Positions 1 to 10,507 of a stretch of DNA of 64,000 nucleotides are shown piece by piece. The stretch is taken from NCBI RefSeq assembly GCF_019175385.1, contig NC_083341.1:88810321-88874320 (forward strand), written 5' to 3'. The notes under the pieces were generated by a model that saw only the letters and a list, made by a program, of their open reading frames with translations, had not been told where the DNA came from and did not search any database. This stretch comes from Lycium barbarum. Taxonomy: Eukaryota; Streptophyta; Magnoliopsida; Solanales; Solanaceae. The translations under genes were made by a program, and so were the position numbers. How positions within the stretch are numbered: position 1 is the stretch's first letter; each line of letters starts with the position of its first letter.

Positions 1-480
1 TTTCACTAACTCACTCCCAAAATCCGACAATCACCTGAGACCTCTCAGATACAAATCAGACATGCAATCATACATAGAAATTATGCTATGGACTCACTCA
101 TGGTATCAAAATTCCCAACGGAGGTTAATTGATCGGGTCAACACCCAATTACCAAAGGCAAACTTTCCAACCAATAACTCAAAAATCTTTCGAGTGCCTT
201 AAGAACCAAACTGAACATCCCACCAAGTCATAATCGACCATTTGGAACTCTTAGAATTAACGGATTTCTGAAAAGGTTCGTTTACCCAAAAGTCAACTAT
301 TCGTCAAACATTTTTCACGTTAAGGCTCTATGTCCCAAAAGTCAACATAAATCTCGCCCGATCACCTCGAAGACCGTACCACCCATCCCCGTGAGTCAAA
401 ATCTTACTAATAGGGCTCAAGGAAGGGTCAGCGGGGATATATGGGTCAAAAGCGCTATAACAACCAAATGGGTCACTACA
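1..480 (-). repeat. LTR fragment of the E6-like family
   Basis: This segment resembles about 44880-45342, with shared stretches such as CACCTGAGACC and a terminal GGGTC-x-x-TACA ending at 480. At the E6 locus the same sequence begins as TGTAACGACC on the minus strand and follows the end of a minus-strand pol, so it is the 5' part of an LTR in minus orientation. Here it lies directly before plus-strand gag, so it is inverted relative to its neighbour E1. The other LTR end is outside the window. No primer site is seen after 480. Confidence 0.55.
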
Positions 481-544
481 TTTCCCATACTAGGGTTGGA
501 GGACAGACTCCTGATCACGTGATTGCTCTTAGATTTCAACCACC

Positions 545-1640
545 ATGTCTAGTCCTGCACCAATTATGGGTCCTTAATTCATGGGGATGCCAGTGTCAGG
601 CCTTGCTTCACCTGCGACTGCACAGCCCACGATGTCAGTGGAGGAGCAAAAAATGTTTGAGTGTTTCAGGAAGATGGATCCTCCCAAGTAGGATGAAGTT
701 CTCGAGGATGACGCATATGAGTTTTTGATCAGTTGTCGTGATAGGTTGCATAACCTCGAGTTAGTAAAGTCTTGTGGTGTGGATTATACAACTTTCCAGA
801 TGGTTGGCCTCACCAAGCAGCGGTGGAGGTTGTTTGTTGAGACCAGATCAGAAGAGTTCCCTCTGTTCACTTGGGCGTCATTCACTCAGGCCTTCTTAGA
901 GAAGTTTGTTCCTTATAGTATTTGAAAGAAGAGGAGGGCATAATTTGCGGGGTTATGCTAGGGGTATATGTTTGTGATAGAGTATGAGACCTAGTTCACA
1001 CCTTATCTCGCCATGCTTTGATGATTCTTCCTGATAAGGACAAGAGAGTGAGGAGGTTGACCAATGGATTGACTTGTCCCTTTCATTTGATTACAGCACA
1101 GATGGCTGCCACAGGGTCTTCCTTTCAGCAGATTGTTGATGCAGTTCGAGAGGCTGAGTTCATTAGGCATGAGGATTACGAGGAGCGGGTGGTCAAGAGG
1201 CCCCGTTTTAGCACTCATGTGGGTACCTCATCTTGAGGTAGAAGACACTTAAGTGGAGGTCATCACCATCAAGTTGCTAGGCCAGTTGTAACAGCTATAC
1301 CAGTTTCTTATGGCATAGGGCAGTTGTCTTAGAGTTCTTATAAGCCATCTAGTAGTGGGAGACATTTGGATGCCAGTTTTTCCTCTCAGCGAGCTACAGT
1401 TCCCAGGGGTTGCCTTGAGTGTTGTGACCTTGGGATATTCAAGAGGGATTTCCCCAAACTTAGGTGCAGTGGTCGGCATCAGAGCTCCCAAACTTTCACG
1501 CCTAGGATAGCTGCACAAGCAGTCATAGGTGGAGCTCAGGACAGCAGGGGTGGTTCTTAGACAGCTAGGGGAGGTACTCAGCCAGGTTGAGGTAGTGGTC
1601 GTAGGGGTACTCAGACTTTGGGTGATGGTGCTGATTGATA
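545..1640 (+). pseudogene. E1 gag (degenerate Ty3/gypsy capsid-nucleocapsid)
   Basis: This is the remnant of a gag polyprotein, which would form the cytoplasmic virus-like particle. Recognisable pieces are the capsid-like stretch around 725-925 (AYEFLISCRDRLHNLE, TQAFLEKFVPYS) and its continuation around 1018-1236 (DKDKRVRRLTNGL, AEFIRHEDYEER). A nucleocapsid knuckle near 1393-1440 has kept the first cysteines, but its histidine and last cysteine positions read as phenylalanine. Stops and frame changes occur throughout (for example the TGA at 923 and stops near 940-960). The likely start is the ATG at 545, only 65 bp after the LTR-like segment, so a normal leader is missing. The product is certainly non-functional. 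Confidence 0.7.
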
Positions 1641-2740
1641 TACTTTTAAGGGTAGACCTGAGGTAGAGGATTCCGATATAGTCATCACAGGTATACTTTT
1701 AGTTTGCCATCATTTAGTTACAGTGTTATTTGATCCAGGATGTACCTATTCATGTTTGTCAGCCTATTTTTCCTTGAGTGTGGATTTGAAGAGTGATTCA
1801 CTATTCCCATTCATGTTTCTACTAATGTTAGGGATTCGGTAGTGGTAGACCGAGTGTACAGATGTTGCGTAATTACTTTGATGGGGCATGATACCTAGGT
1901 AGACTTGAAAGTCCTGGATATGGTTGATTTTAACGCTATTCTTGGGATGGATTGGTTATCTCCGTATCACACAATTTTGGATTGTCATACTAAGACGGTT
2001 ACTCTAGCCATTCCAGGTATACCTCACTTAGAGTAGAAGGGTACTCTTAGTCAGTATTTGAAGAATGGGGTTTCGTTTCTTAAGGCTCAAAGGATGGTGG
2101 AGAAGAGTTGTCTCTCTTATTTAGCTTATATTTGAGACATTAGCACGGAGACACCTCCATTAGAGTTAGTCCCAATAGTACGAGTCTTCCCTGAGGCATG
2201 ATATCGATTTCTATATTGATTTGGAGCTAGGTACTTAGCCCATTTCTATTACGCTATATCGGATGGCACTATACTAGTTGAAGGAACAGTTGCAGGAGTT
2301 GTTGAACAAAGGGTTCATTAAGCGTAGTGTTTCACCATGGGGTGCTCCTGTGTTATTTGTAAAGAAGATGATGGGTCTATGTGGATGTGTATCGATTACA
2401 GGCAACTGAACAAGATGACTATCAAGAACAACTATCCCATTCAAATGGATTGATGATTTGTTTAACCAGCTTCAGAGTGGTTCTGTCTTTTCCAAGATTG
2501 ATTTGAGATCCGGCTATCACCAGTTGAGGATTAGGGCTAAGGATATCCCTAAGACAGCCTTCCAGATGCGTTATGGGAATTATGAGTTCTTAGTGTTGTC
2601 ACATGGGTTGGCAACTACTCCAGTAACCTTTATGGAGTTGATAAATGAAGTATTCAGGCCCTATTTGGATTCTTTTGTGATTGTTTTCATTGATGGCTTC
2701 TTGATAAACTCGCAAAGTAAGAAGTAGCACGAGAAGCATT
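1641..2740 (+). pseudogene. E1 pol, 5' half (protease and reverse transcriptase N-half)
   Basis: A retropepsin-like stretch holds the active-site-type motif F-D-P-G near 1730 and the flap-side motif GMDWLS near 1950. Reverse transcriptase follows, with CIDYRQLNK near 2385 and a clean stretch from 2458 ([11 protein letters not shown]). The polymerase motif should read F-I-D-D but reads F-I-D-G (codons about 2692-2697), so a catalytic aspartate is lost. There are many stops and frameshifts between 2010 and 2460. The frame breaks off at the E2 insertion and resumes in phase at 23137, which shows that the two halves were one gene. Confidence 0.8.
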
Positions 2741-2745
2741 TAAGG
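2741..2745. repeat. Target site duplication of E2 (left copy)
   Basis: TAAGG stands directly before the E2 LTR start (TGTTACACC) and again directly after its end at 23132-23136. Removing E2 plus one copy restores the E1 reading frame between its two RT halves. Confidence 0.93.
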
Positions 2746-3084
2746 TGTTACACCTTGGAAAATTCCCCATCAACGAACAGTGAATAGAATAGCGCAGGGC
2801 ACGACGTATACGATGTTTTAATAAGTGAGAAATAGCCTTTGATGATCCTAATTGAGATTCAAATACATTTGACGCAAGGGGAGAAGGTTGTCAAGGGAAG
2901 CAAAGGATATGTTGCGTGTCAGGTAAGAATTATGAGCGACGAGTTAATGATGGCATAATAATGTCCTGGAGAAGAGTGATAATGTCCCTTAGATTGGTAT
3001 TGAGGTGTTAATCAAGTGTCAAGAAGGTTTCATAAGTATTGGAGATCAAACGAGTCGACGAGAATGAGTTTCGGAGAATTGGGC

Positions 3085-3235
3085 ATTGCACGGCCAGACA
3101 TACTGGCCGTATAAAACATACGGACCGTATGTCCCGCCGTATGTCTTGCCCAGAATAAGGGTCCTCACTGGACCTAACATACGGCCAGACATACGGCCCG
3201 TATAAAATGTACGGACCGTATGTTTCGGTCGGGAC
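3085..3235 (+). promoter_or_regulatory. Palindrome array upstream of TATA in E2 U3
   Basis: Several overlapping copies of the pattern CATACGG-N-CCGTATG occur within 150 bp, some of them perfect 15-bp palindromes around one central base. The array ends about 20 bp before ATATAAGG. The same array recurs in the 3' LTR (about 20985-21125) and, reversed, in E5 (43918-44065). Its position is that of a U3 enhancer; binding of any factor is inference. Confidence 0.6.
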
Positions 3236-3250
3236 AAATTTTTAATGTTG

Positions 3251-3258
3251 ATATAAGG
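3251..3258 (+). promoter_or_regulatory. TATA-like box of E2 5' LTR
   Basis: ATATAAGG is followed by a CT-rich initiator-like stretch. The same sequence occurs at 21146-21153 in the 3' LTR and, as AATATAAGGG, on the minus strand of E5 at 43876-43885. Confidence 0.6.
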
Positions 3259-4708
3259 ACCCCTCTCTCTCATTTATTCATTTCATTCCCACTCTCCACC
3301 CTTCAATAAACCTCTAGAATTCTCTCCACTCTCCATCCACAAGAAACCAAGGGAAAACCATGATCAACTGTACCAAATCCACAAAATCAAGTGTAGAAAA
3401 CCTATCAAAGTTCATCTAAGCCAGAAATTCCAAAGGAAGTGAGTTAGGGTTTTTGTGCAAGAAAGGAATTCCGACTCAAGGCTTAATCATCCATCATCTA
3501 AGGTTAGTTTTATGATCATTCCTTGTCGTTTAAGGTGTTGAAAGTTAAAAACACTTGGATTGTAGAAAGATATAGGAAATGGGTCATGAATGTGTGAATA
3601 GTGTCATTTTTAAGTAGTAGTTTGGGGTGAATGATGAATATTGGTATGTTGTGAACGACATTTAGAACATGGAATAAGTATTATATGTGAGAAAATGCAA
3701 TAATGAACTATAACAATGATTATGGAGAAATTGTAGTGAAATGGTGAAATGTGGGTAATGTAAACGAATGATGATTGTTGTTTGCGATATTGTGAATACT
3801 GTTATGAACGTTTGCGAGTTTATATAGAATTCGGGGAAAGTAGTATAAACAAAGGAAATGCTACCCAATTTTCTTAGCTTTAGTAAGCACGTTCTAGTAA
3901 TCGATTAGCTAACGTTAATGCGGATGCTCTTGAAGGTAAAAACGTGGGCATTGAAGGAGAACAAGCAAGCGATAGATTAGTTAAACGGAAAAGGTATGTG
4001 AGGCTAGTCCTTTCTTTCTATGGCATGAATCCGATGGTATGATTTTCCTTCTTCTTCATGATTCTCTTACATTCCGGAAAAAACTAAGAGTCTATGTTCA
4101 TGAATAGCCATATGAGATAAAAGATACATTACGAGCCCAATAATGATGATGATGAGTCAAGTATAAAGATTCTAGAGTTCATGATACGATGTTCCTATAA
4201 AGTTAATGATGTTATTTGTTGTATACACTCACCTTATATACTATTTCCTTCAAGGTGAGGCAGAATACTGATAAATGTCCATAATGGAATTGGGGGTTCA
4301 CAACCTTACGTCACCTCGATAAAGCATAGCTACCTTTGAGTTATTATGCATGCATTATGATGAGTACATGATGATGATGTTACACCGCGCCTATAAAGCC
4401 GGGAAGCACCGCTAAGGCGGGCGGCTTATAGATGATTACATCGTGTCTATATGGCACGGGCAGCACCACTAGTGGGCGGCTTGAGATGGTACCCCGGACG
4501 CGGGAGGCCTGGACGCAGGCTAATGATTATCACACCGTACCTATATGGACGGGCAACTTATACATTTATGCATACACGATATGATGATGATTATGAAGTA
4601 AGCCAACATGCATTATTTCTTTTATAATTGACAGTCAGTTACAATTGCTCCTCATTTGATGCTTCCTTTCTCTCATTGACGTATTATTATTATTTATGCC
4701 TCTCATAC

Positions 4709-4749
4709 TCAGTACAATGTTCATACTGACGTCCATTTTCTTTGGACGT
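4709..4749 (+). promoter_or_regulatory. Double hairpin of LTR (E2, ACGTCC type)
   Basis: Hairpin 1 pairs TCAGTA (4709-4714) with TACTGA (4724-4729). Hairpin 2 pairs ACGTCC (4729-4734) with GGACGT (4744-4749). Seventeen bases later comes the acceptor-like CACAG|GTAG. The same double hairpin is found in all LTRs here that reach this part, with the second stem changing in a compensated way. Confidence 0.65.
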
Positions 4750-5166
4750 TGTGTTCATGCCCACAGGTAGACAAGGAGGTAAGCTTGATCCAGACTCGTA
4801 GGAACTGTTAGCTGACTTGAGAGCACTCCATTGTTCCAGAGGTGCCTTTGATCATTCTTTTGTGTATATATGTATGTTTTGGGCACGACGGGGTCCTGTC
4901 CTGTCCCTATGTCTAGCACTCTAGTAGAGGCTCGTAGATACGCAGGTGTGGGTAGTATGGCCACACAATGTTTCTAATGTATATGTTTATATTATTTTGA
5001 TAGCCGAAGGACTTATGTATATATATATATTTATATGTAAGTGAATATGTTTCCAAATGAGAAAATGACTTTCTTATGATATGAATATGATGAGTAAGGG
5101 AATGAGTGGTGCTCGGTGGTTAGCCCCGGGTACCCGTCACGGCCCCTAGTCAGGTCGTGACAAAAG

Positions 5167-5178
5167 TGGTATCAGAGC
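5167..5178 (+). other. Primer binding site of E2 (initiator tRNA-Met)
   Basis: TGGTATCAGAGC lies four bases after the LTR end. It matches the standard plant LTR-element site complementary to the 3' end of initiator tRNA-Met, which primes minus-strand DNA synthesis. Confidence 0.92.
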
Positions 5179-5223
5179 AGTTCGGTCCGAGAAAGTGTCT
5201 ACGAGCCGGGTCTAGTAGAGTCT

Positions 5224-5258
5224 TGTTTATGGTATGTTGCGCGCCACACTAATAAACA
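5224..5258 (+). ncRNA. Leader stem-loop with GCGCGC loop (E2), dimer-site-like
   Basis: The outer stem TGTTTAT (5224-5230) pairs with ATAAACA (5252-5258). An inner stem GGTATG/CACACT has one mismatch and closes a loop containing the self-complementary hexamer GCGCGC (5239-5244). It lies 45 nt after the primer site. The structure is shared by E4, E5 and both E8 copies. A role in RNA dimerisation is inference by analogy with retroviral leaders. Confidence 0.6.
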
Positions 5259-5305
5259 GGAGGCTACGGAGCATTTAGGAAAAATGACCATCTTTCATCT
5301 TAAGA

Positions 5306-5321
5306 GATCGTGCGATAGAGC
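5306..5321 (+). promoter_or_regulatory. Conserved leader motif before gag (E2)
   Basis: GATCGTGCGATAGAGC lies 47 nt after the leader stem-loop and 47 nt before the gag ATG. It contains the inverted repeat ATCG-tg-CGAT. It occurs at the same spacing in E4 (twice), E5 and E8 (twice), and marks the deletion edge in E3. It could be a packaging or translation signal; the function is unproven. Confidence 0.55.
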
Positions 5322-5368
5322 TGTGTTATAAGATTTTCCCTTCTTAATAGTGTGTTATGATTTTAGAA

Positions 5369-7395
5369 ATGCCTTCAAAGGGAAAAGCTACAACCGCCTA
5401 AAAGGGCAAGACTACAATGAAAAGACGGGTAGAAAGGGAGCCGCCAACGAATGTAGAAGAGTGCGAGTTACATAATGGGGCCCCATCTAATACTTCCTCC
5501 ACCCCGACCAATGTAGAAGAACAAGGAGGAGCTTCAGCTCCAATTCCTCCACCGGTTGCTTCGGGTTAAAAAGTGACCGAGGCCATTCATCTATTGACAC
5601 AGTTAGTTACCTCCCAGGCACAGCGGCAGAATGTGAGTTCAAGTGATCGAGCAGCTAGTACCAGAGCCCGTGATTTTATGAGTTTGAATCCTCCGGAGTT
5701 TTTCGGGTCAAAGCCGGATGAACACCCGCAAGGCTTTATTGATGAGATACTGAGAATACTGAGGATTATCCATGCCTCCGAGACTGAATCTGTGGAGTTG
5801 GCATCTTTTAGACTCCGAGATGTGGCGGTATTGTGGTACAATAATTGGCTATCATCAAGAAAAGAAAATGTGCCTCCTCCCGTGTGGCAAGAATTTGTAG
5901 ATGCTTTCATCCGCCACTATTTGCCACCGGAGGTCCACCGAGCTAGAGCGGATAGGTTCTTAAATCTAAAGCAAGAAAATATGAGTGCTCGGGAATATAG
6001 CCTTCAGTTTAATTCAATGGCTAGATATGCCCCGACTATGGTGGCCGATATGGGAGATAGGGTACACAGGTTTGTGAGTGGCTTGGGGCCACATTTGTTC
6101 AAGGATTTTTTGACGGCTTCGTTGCAGGATGGGATGGACATTTCCCGAATACAAGCCCATGCCCAAAATTTAGAAGGACAACGACATCCGCAAAGGGGTG
6201 ATCGCGATATTGATAGAAGACAAATCAAGAGGGCCAAATCTATGGCGATAGGAAGTGATTATAGATGGGGATCAAGGCAAACACATTCTAGACACTCAGG
6301 CCAGTCGGTGACTAGAACACCTCCTCGATTTATGGGCAGGAGATTCGAGCGCTCCTTTTGTTCAGGACAGGGTCAGAGTTCGAGGGCCTCAGATTCTCAG
6401 TTTGGGGGAGATTATAGTCAGGGGAGACCACCAGTACCACGATGCAGCCAGTGCGGTAGATTGCATTCCGGACAGTGTCGCCAAGGTTCGGATGCTTGCT
6501 ATGCCTGCGGCCGGGTTGGGGACATGGTGCGAGATTGCCCGTCGATGAGTGGTAGAGTTGGGGTTCAGCCCACAGGATCAGTGGCTGGTTCATCTTCAGT
6601 GCGCCCGGTAGGGCAGACTCCCCAGATGTCAGCAGGTCGAGGTAGAGGCAGAGGGGGAGCATCTACTTCAGGTGCCACTCAGCCCCGTGTGGATGCTTTA
6701 GCCGGACGACAGAATCTTGAGTCCTCCCCGGATGTGGTTACAGGTACATTATCCATATTTTCCCATAATGTATATACATTGATAGATCCGAGTTCTACGT
6801 TATCTTATATTACTCCGTGTGTAGCTAGTCGTATTGGGGTGAAACCTGAGCCAATCAAACCTTTTGAGGTATCTACTCCGATTGGTGATCCTGTGATAGC
6901 TAAACAAGTGTATAGGAATTGTGTAATTGTGATATGCGACCGCCAGACTAACGCTGATTTGATTGAGCTGGAAATGTTAGATTTTGATGTGATTATGGGT
7001 ATGGATTGGTTGGCCTCATGCTATGCTAATGTTGATTGCCAAATGAAAGTGGTTATATTCCAATTTCCGGAAGAGCCCGTGCTTGAATGGAAGGGTAATA
7101 CAGCATCTCCAAAAGGTAGGTTTATTTCCTACCTTAAGGCAAGAATGATGATAGCTAAGGGCTATATTTATTACTTAGTTCGAGTATATGACACCGAAGC
7201 AAAGTCACCAACTTTTCAATCCGTTCCGGTAGTGAATGAATTTCCGGATGTATTTCCAGACAAACATCCAAGCCTTCCTCCAGAAAGAGAGATTGACTTC
7301 GCTACCGATGTGTTGCCGGACACTAAGCCTATCTCTATTCCTCTTTACCGAATGGATCCGGCAGAATTGAAAGAGCTGAAGGCACAGTTGAAAGA
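5369..7395 (+). pseudogene. E2 gag-protease and start of RT
   Basis: This is the gag-pol polyprotein start of a Tekay-like element. The ATG at 5369 is chosen because it sits 47 nt after the conserved leader motif and gives the family start MP-x-K-x-K-x-TA. In-frame stops interrupt it at 5399 and 5567; from 5573 it is open to the E3 insertion. Order: capsid (FMSLNPPEFFGSKPDE; LRDVAVLWYNNW), two Cys-rich knuckles near 6440-6540 with the histidine of CYACGRVG-D replaced by Asp, and protease with D-P-S (6785-6793) where relatives have [12 protein letters not shown] follows, then the RT entry region (PISIPLYRM). The frame continues after E3 at 17703. The combination of two stops and weakened motifs indicates a dead copy. 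Confidence 0.88.
7391..7395. repeat. Target site duplication of E3 (left copy)
   Basis: AAAGA precedes the E3 LTR and is repeated after it at 17703-17707. Taking out E3 and one copy restores the E2 RT frame. Confidence 0.92.
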
Positions 7396-7762
7396 TGTTA
7401 TATCCCGTATTTTTGAACGTCGGATTATTTGCTGGGGTGGGGCCCACACACCGAGATTTTTTTTTGGAACATCTGAAAAGTCATATGAATCACATATGTA
7501 AAGTTAAACATAACTCATGAAGTACCCTTGGGCCAAATCAAAGTGGAAGCCCTCCAGACGAATATTTTTAAGAAAACATTTTCGGGTGACCTGACTTTGA
7601 GGGGAAACAACGGTATTATAAGTTTTGAATTTGGAAAGATACCATGAAATAGAAGTTGTAGATAATTGAATTAGCTTTCTATCCATAGGTCGTGGGTTCC
7701 TAGGTGATGTCGGTACAAGGAGATATGAACGTTTTAAGGTCGAAAGGTCAGTGGGATAGGCC

Positions 7763-7838
7763 CAACTCGGGATCAACCGAGTTGACCCAAAAAAATAAAA
7801 TGAAAATTTAGGCCCAATGTTTAAGGGGTGGCCGGCCA
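7763..7838 (+). promoter_or_regulatory. U3 inverted repeats of E3 5' LTR
   Basis: CAACTCGG (7763-7770) and CCGAGTTG (7777-7784) form a perfect 8-bp inverted repeat with a 6-base spacer. The 10-bp palindrome TGGCCGGCCA lies at 7829-7838. Both are 50-125 bp upstream of the TATA box and recur in the 3' LTR (palindrome at 14945-14954). Confidence 0.5.
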
Positions 7839-7888
7839 AGTGAGGCCCAACCCATGGTTTTAATGAATATTTCCATGTGCTAATTAAT

Positions 7889-7895
7889 TATAAAT
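7889..7895 (+). promoter_or_regulatory. TATA-like box of E3 5' LTR
   Basis: TATAAAT in the U3 region is repeated in the 3' LTR at 15005-15011. Confidence 0.5.
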
Positions 7896-8245
7896 GGTCA
7901 CTATCTAATAGAAGTTTCAAGAAACAAAGAAAGAAGAGAAAGAAGAAAAACCAAGAGCAAACATAAGAGCCATTTCGGGTTGTCCATAGAAAAATCACCC
8001 TAAAACAAATCTTGACTCTAAAATTATTTTCTTGTTGAATTCCTACTAATTCAAGGTCCCTCTACAACTTGGTGTAGTTGTTTTGGAAGATTGAGCATTA
8101 GTTTCATCAATCTCACACTTTGGACAAGTGAAGAAGATTGGAGAAAAAGGTAGGAATTCATACCTTTTTATTATGTTATGAAGGTTTGTTTGTGTTGTAG
8201 TATATGGAAATGAGTAGAAACTATGGAAATATGGAAGTTTACAAA

Positions 8246-8280
<35 letters not shown>

Positions 8281-10135
8281 GCCGTGAGTGTATGTATGTT
8301 GTATACATATATGAGTTGAATTTGATGTTGTATTCTAGTTGTGGTTATGGTGAAAATTATATTGGGAATGAAAGTTGAATGAATTCTGGTTGAAGTTCGA
8401 ATGTAGAAGATTATGTCACTTTAGAATGATTTTGTGATATTATGGAAATGAAGTTGTTAAGATGTGAATTATGATTATGGTTAATGAAATTGGAAGATGG
8501 AAATATGTTATGGATATGTAGGTTGAATATTAGAAGTTTTGGATGAATTATGACTTTGGTGGAAAGTTTGTATATTTTGTATATCTTGTGAATATTTTGT
8601 GGAAATGATATGAAATGCTTCCAAATTATATTGTGATAATCTAGATTAATAATGAATATGAAAACATTGAGTTGGTTTGGAAATGGGAAGTCGGAATGAA
8701 AGTTCTTGCATTATGTCGGAAAGAAGACTAGTTGTGTTATATTGTGTCCTATATTGATTGTTGTCGTTGTTGGTGTTGTTGTTGGGTTGTTGTTGATTGT
8801 TTTGGCCGAGTTAAATTCTCGAGGATGCTATATGTATAGGGGAGATGCTGCCCAAATTTCTGTAGGCAATTATGAATAAAGATTGAATACTTAAAGATTG
8901 GAAATTGAGAATTGGTAAATGTGACCAATTGCAGATTTTGGGCGAAACGGGAATTGAATTTGGAAAGGTGTAAAGAGCATATAAGGTATGTAAAGCTATC
9001 CCGATTCTTCTTTTGGCATGTCCTAGGTGTACTAGGATCGGATTTGAGCCCCGGAATATATTCTGTCCATCGGAATCCGCGTTTGAAATTGTCACTTTTT
9101 CATTCAATAGAATTGAACCTTTTAGGTATGCTTTGTTGGAAGAATTAGGCAAACTTTCTCAAATTGTTTAGAAAGTTATGAAATGTCCCTAGTACCTCTA
9201 TAGGTGACCCCACAACCTTAAAATACGTAATTTGAGCCCACCACTTCGTTTGTCCCGAGGTGGGCCCACTATTTTCGATTTTACCCCTTTTGTATTTATG
9301 ACTTGTCTTCGAGCTGCTTTAAAGGAAATGTCTTAACTACTCCTCTAACTATTATCTAAAGAATTGTTTTAAATACTCCGTTAAGTCTTATAAACTGTTT
9401 TGGATCTTGGAAACGATCTCAGAAAGATTATGCCTCCGTAACCCATTATGACATCCGAAGTTTACTTACTATGATTCCGTCCGATTTCATTGTTTTGAAT
9501 TGTCACTCGATATGCCTCATTGAGTCTCTGGAAGTATACATGGTATTTTATTGCATTTAGTTTCTCACTACTCCATTCGTGGATGCCTCAATGTTTCCCA
9601 CACTGAGCCCGGGCCAGGATATGTTCTCAAGCGTCTTCCACTGCATTGTTCGTCGTGCCTCGATGTGAGGGGGCAGGTATATATGTACATGGGTTGTGGA
9701 GTATGCTGTGCCATGTACACTATTCTGACATGATATGATATGATCTGATATGGCCATTTGATATGTCATGCTATGTTACGGGGTTATTCCCCTTTTCTGA
9801 TCCTTATGTGTTGTGGCACCAGCGTCGGGGGGTGGCCACGTTCTGTCTGCCGAGTCCCTTGGCAGGGGCCGGATATGATATGGCATATGTTTCTGTACAC
9901 ACTCTTCATGTTTTGAAAATATGCATTTGATACTCTGGATATCACACTCACTTTTCTGTACGTTCTGTTTCGGTTATGATTTTGTCCCGTAGTGGGACCA
10001 GGTATGACATACGTTTTCTGCAAATACTATTTATGCTTTATGATCAGCATCTTTGCTAATCTGGATATTCCTTTCATTTTCTGTATCTTCTGCTTCGATT
10101 ATGACTTTGTTTACTACGCTCCATGCTTTACATAC

Positions 10136-10173
10136 TCAGTACATATTTCGTACTGACCCCCTTTCTTCGGGGG
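10136..10173 (+). promoter_or_regulatory. Double hairpin of LTR (E3 5' copy, CCCCC type)
   Basis: TCAGTAC pairs with GTACTGA across a 7-base loop. CCCCC (10157-10161) pairs with GGGGG (10169-10173). The acceptor-like GCGCAG|GTAC follows. Confidence 0.65.
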
Positions 10174-10491
10174 CTGCGTTTTCATGCCGCGCAGGTACAG
10201 ACTACAGATTTACTGATCCGCATGTTTAGGACTATATTCTGCCATCTTGGAGTGCTCTATTGTTCGGAGCCTATGTTTGGTACAGTCCTTGCTATGGTAC
10301 ATTTGTATGTTGTTCAGGGGTATGACGGGGCCCTGTCCCGTCTTATGATTCTGATGTGTTTTGTAGAGGTCTGTAGACATACATGTGGGTTCTGCATATG
10401 ATTTGGGTTGGTATGATCTGTGACAGCCTGATCGGATTCCTTGTGCTTTATCCGTTAATCTGTGATAATAAAAAATGCCAATTGACTTTTA

Positions 10492-10507
10492 GATCGTGCG
10501 ATAGAGC
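10492..10507 (+). promoter_or_regulatory. Conserved leader motif (E3), at a deletion edge
   Basis: GATCGTGCGATAGAGC is joined directly to truncated LTR sequence. Everything normally between them (LTR end, primer site, stem-loop) is gone, and no gag ATG follows at the usual distance. Confidence 0.6.

Larger units (their letters stand above)
2746..5162 (+). repeat. E2 5' LTR
   Basis: The LTR begins TGTTACACCTTGG and ends GGTCGTGACA, and is about 2.4 kb. Its partner is 20641-23131. The U3 part carries an array of palindromic ACGG/CCGT motifs (about 3085-3235) and a TATA-like box (3251-3258). Downstream are a conserved GGAAATGCT-x-CCCAA block near 3855, a splice-donor-like AG|GTATGT (GT at 3994), GC-rich repeated hairpins (4380-4560), and a double hairpin (4709-4749) followed by CACAG|GTAG. 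The LTR is directly followed by the tRNA primer site. Confidence 0.93.
7396..10491 (+). repeat. E3 5' LTR (3' end deleted)
   Basis: It starts TGTTATATCCCG and is collinear with the 3' LTR up to the matching base at 17604. The last 98 bp of the LTR are deleted and the sequence runs straight into the leader motif at 10492. It contains U3 inverted repeats, TATAAAT, a (TA)n run at about 8248-8278, the GATGCTGCCCAAATTTC block near 8846, a donor-like GTATGT at 8996, and the double hairpin at 10136-10173. Confidence 0.93.

Noticed and set aside
5167..5178. tRNA gene fragment
   Set aside because: The match to initiator tRNA-Met is only the 12-nt primer binding site next to an LTR, repeated at every LTR end.
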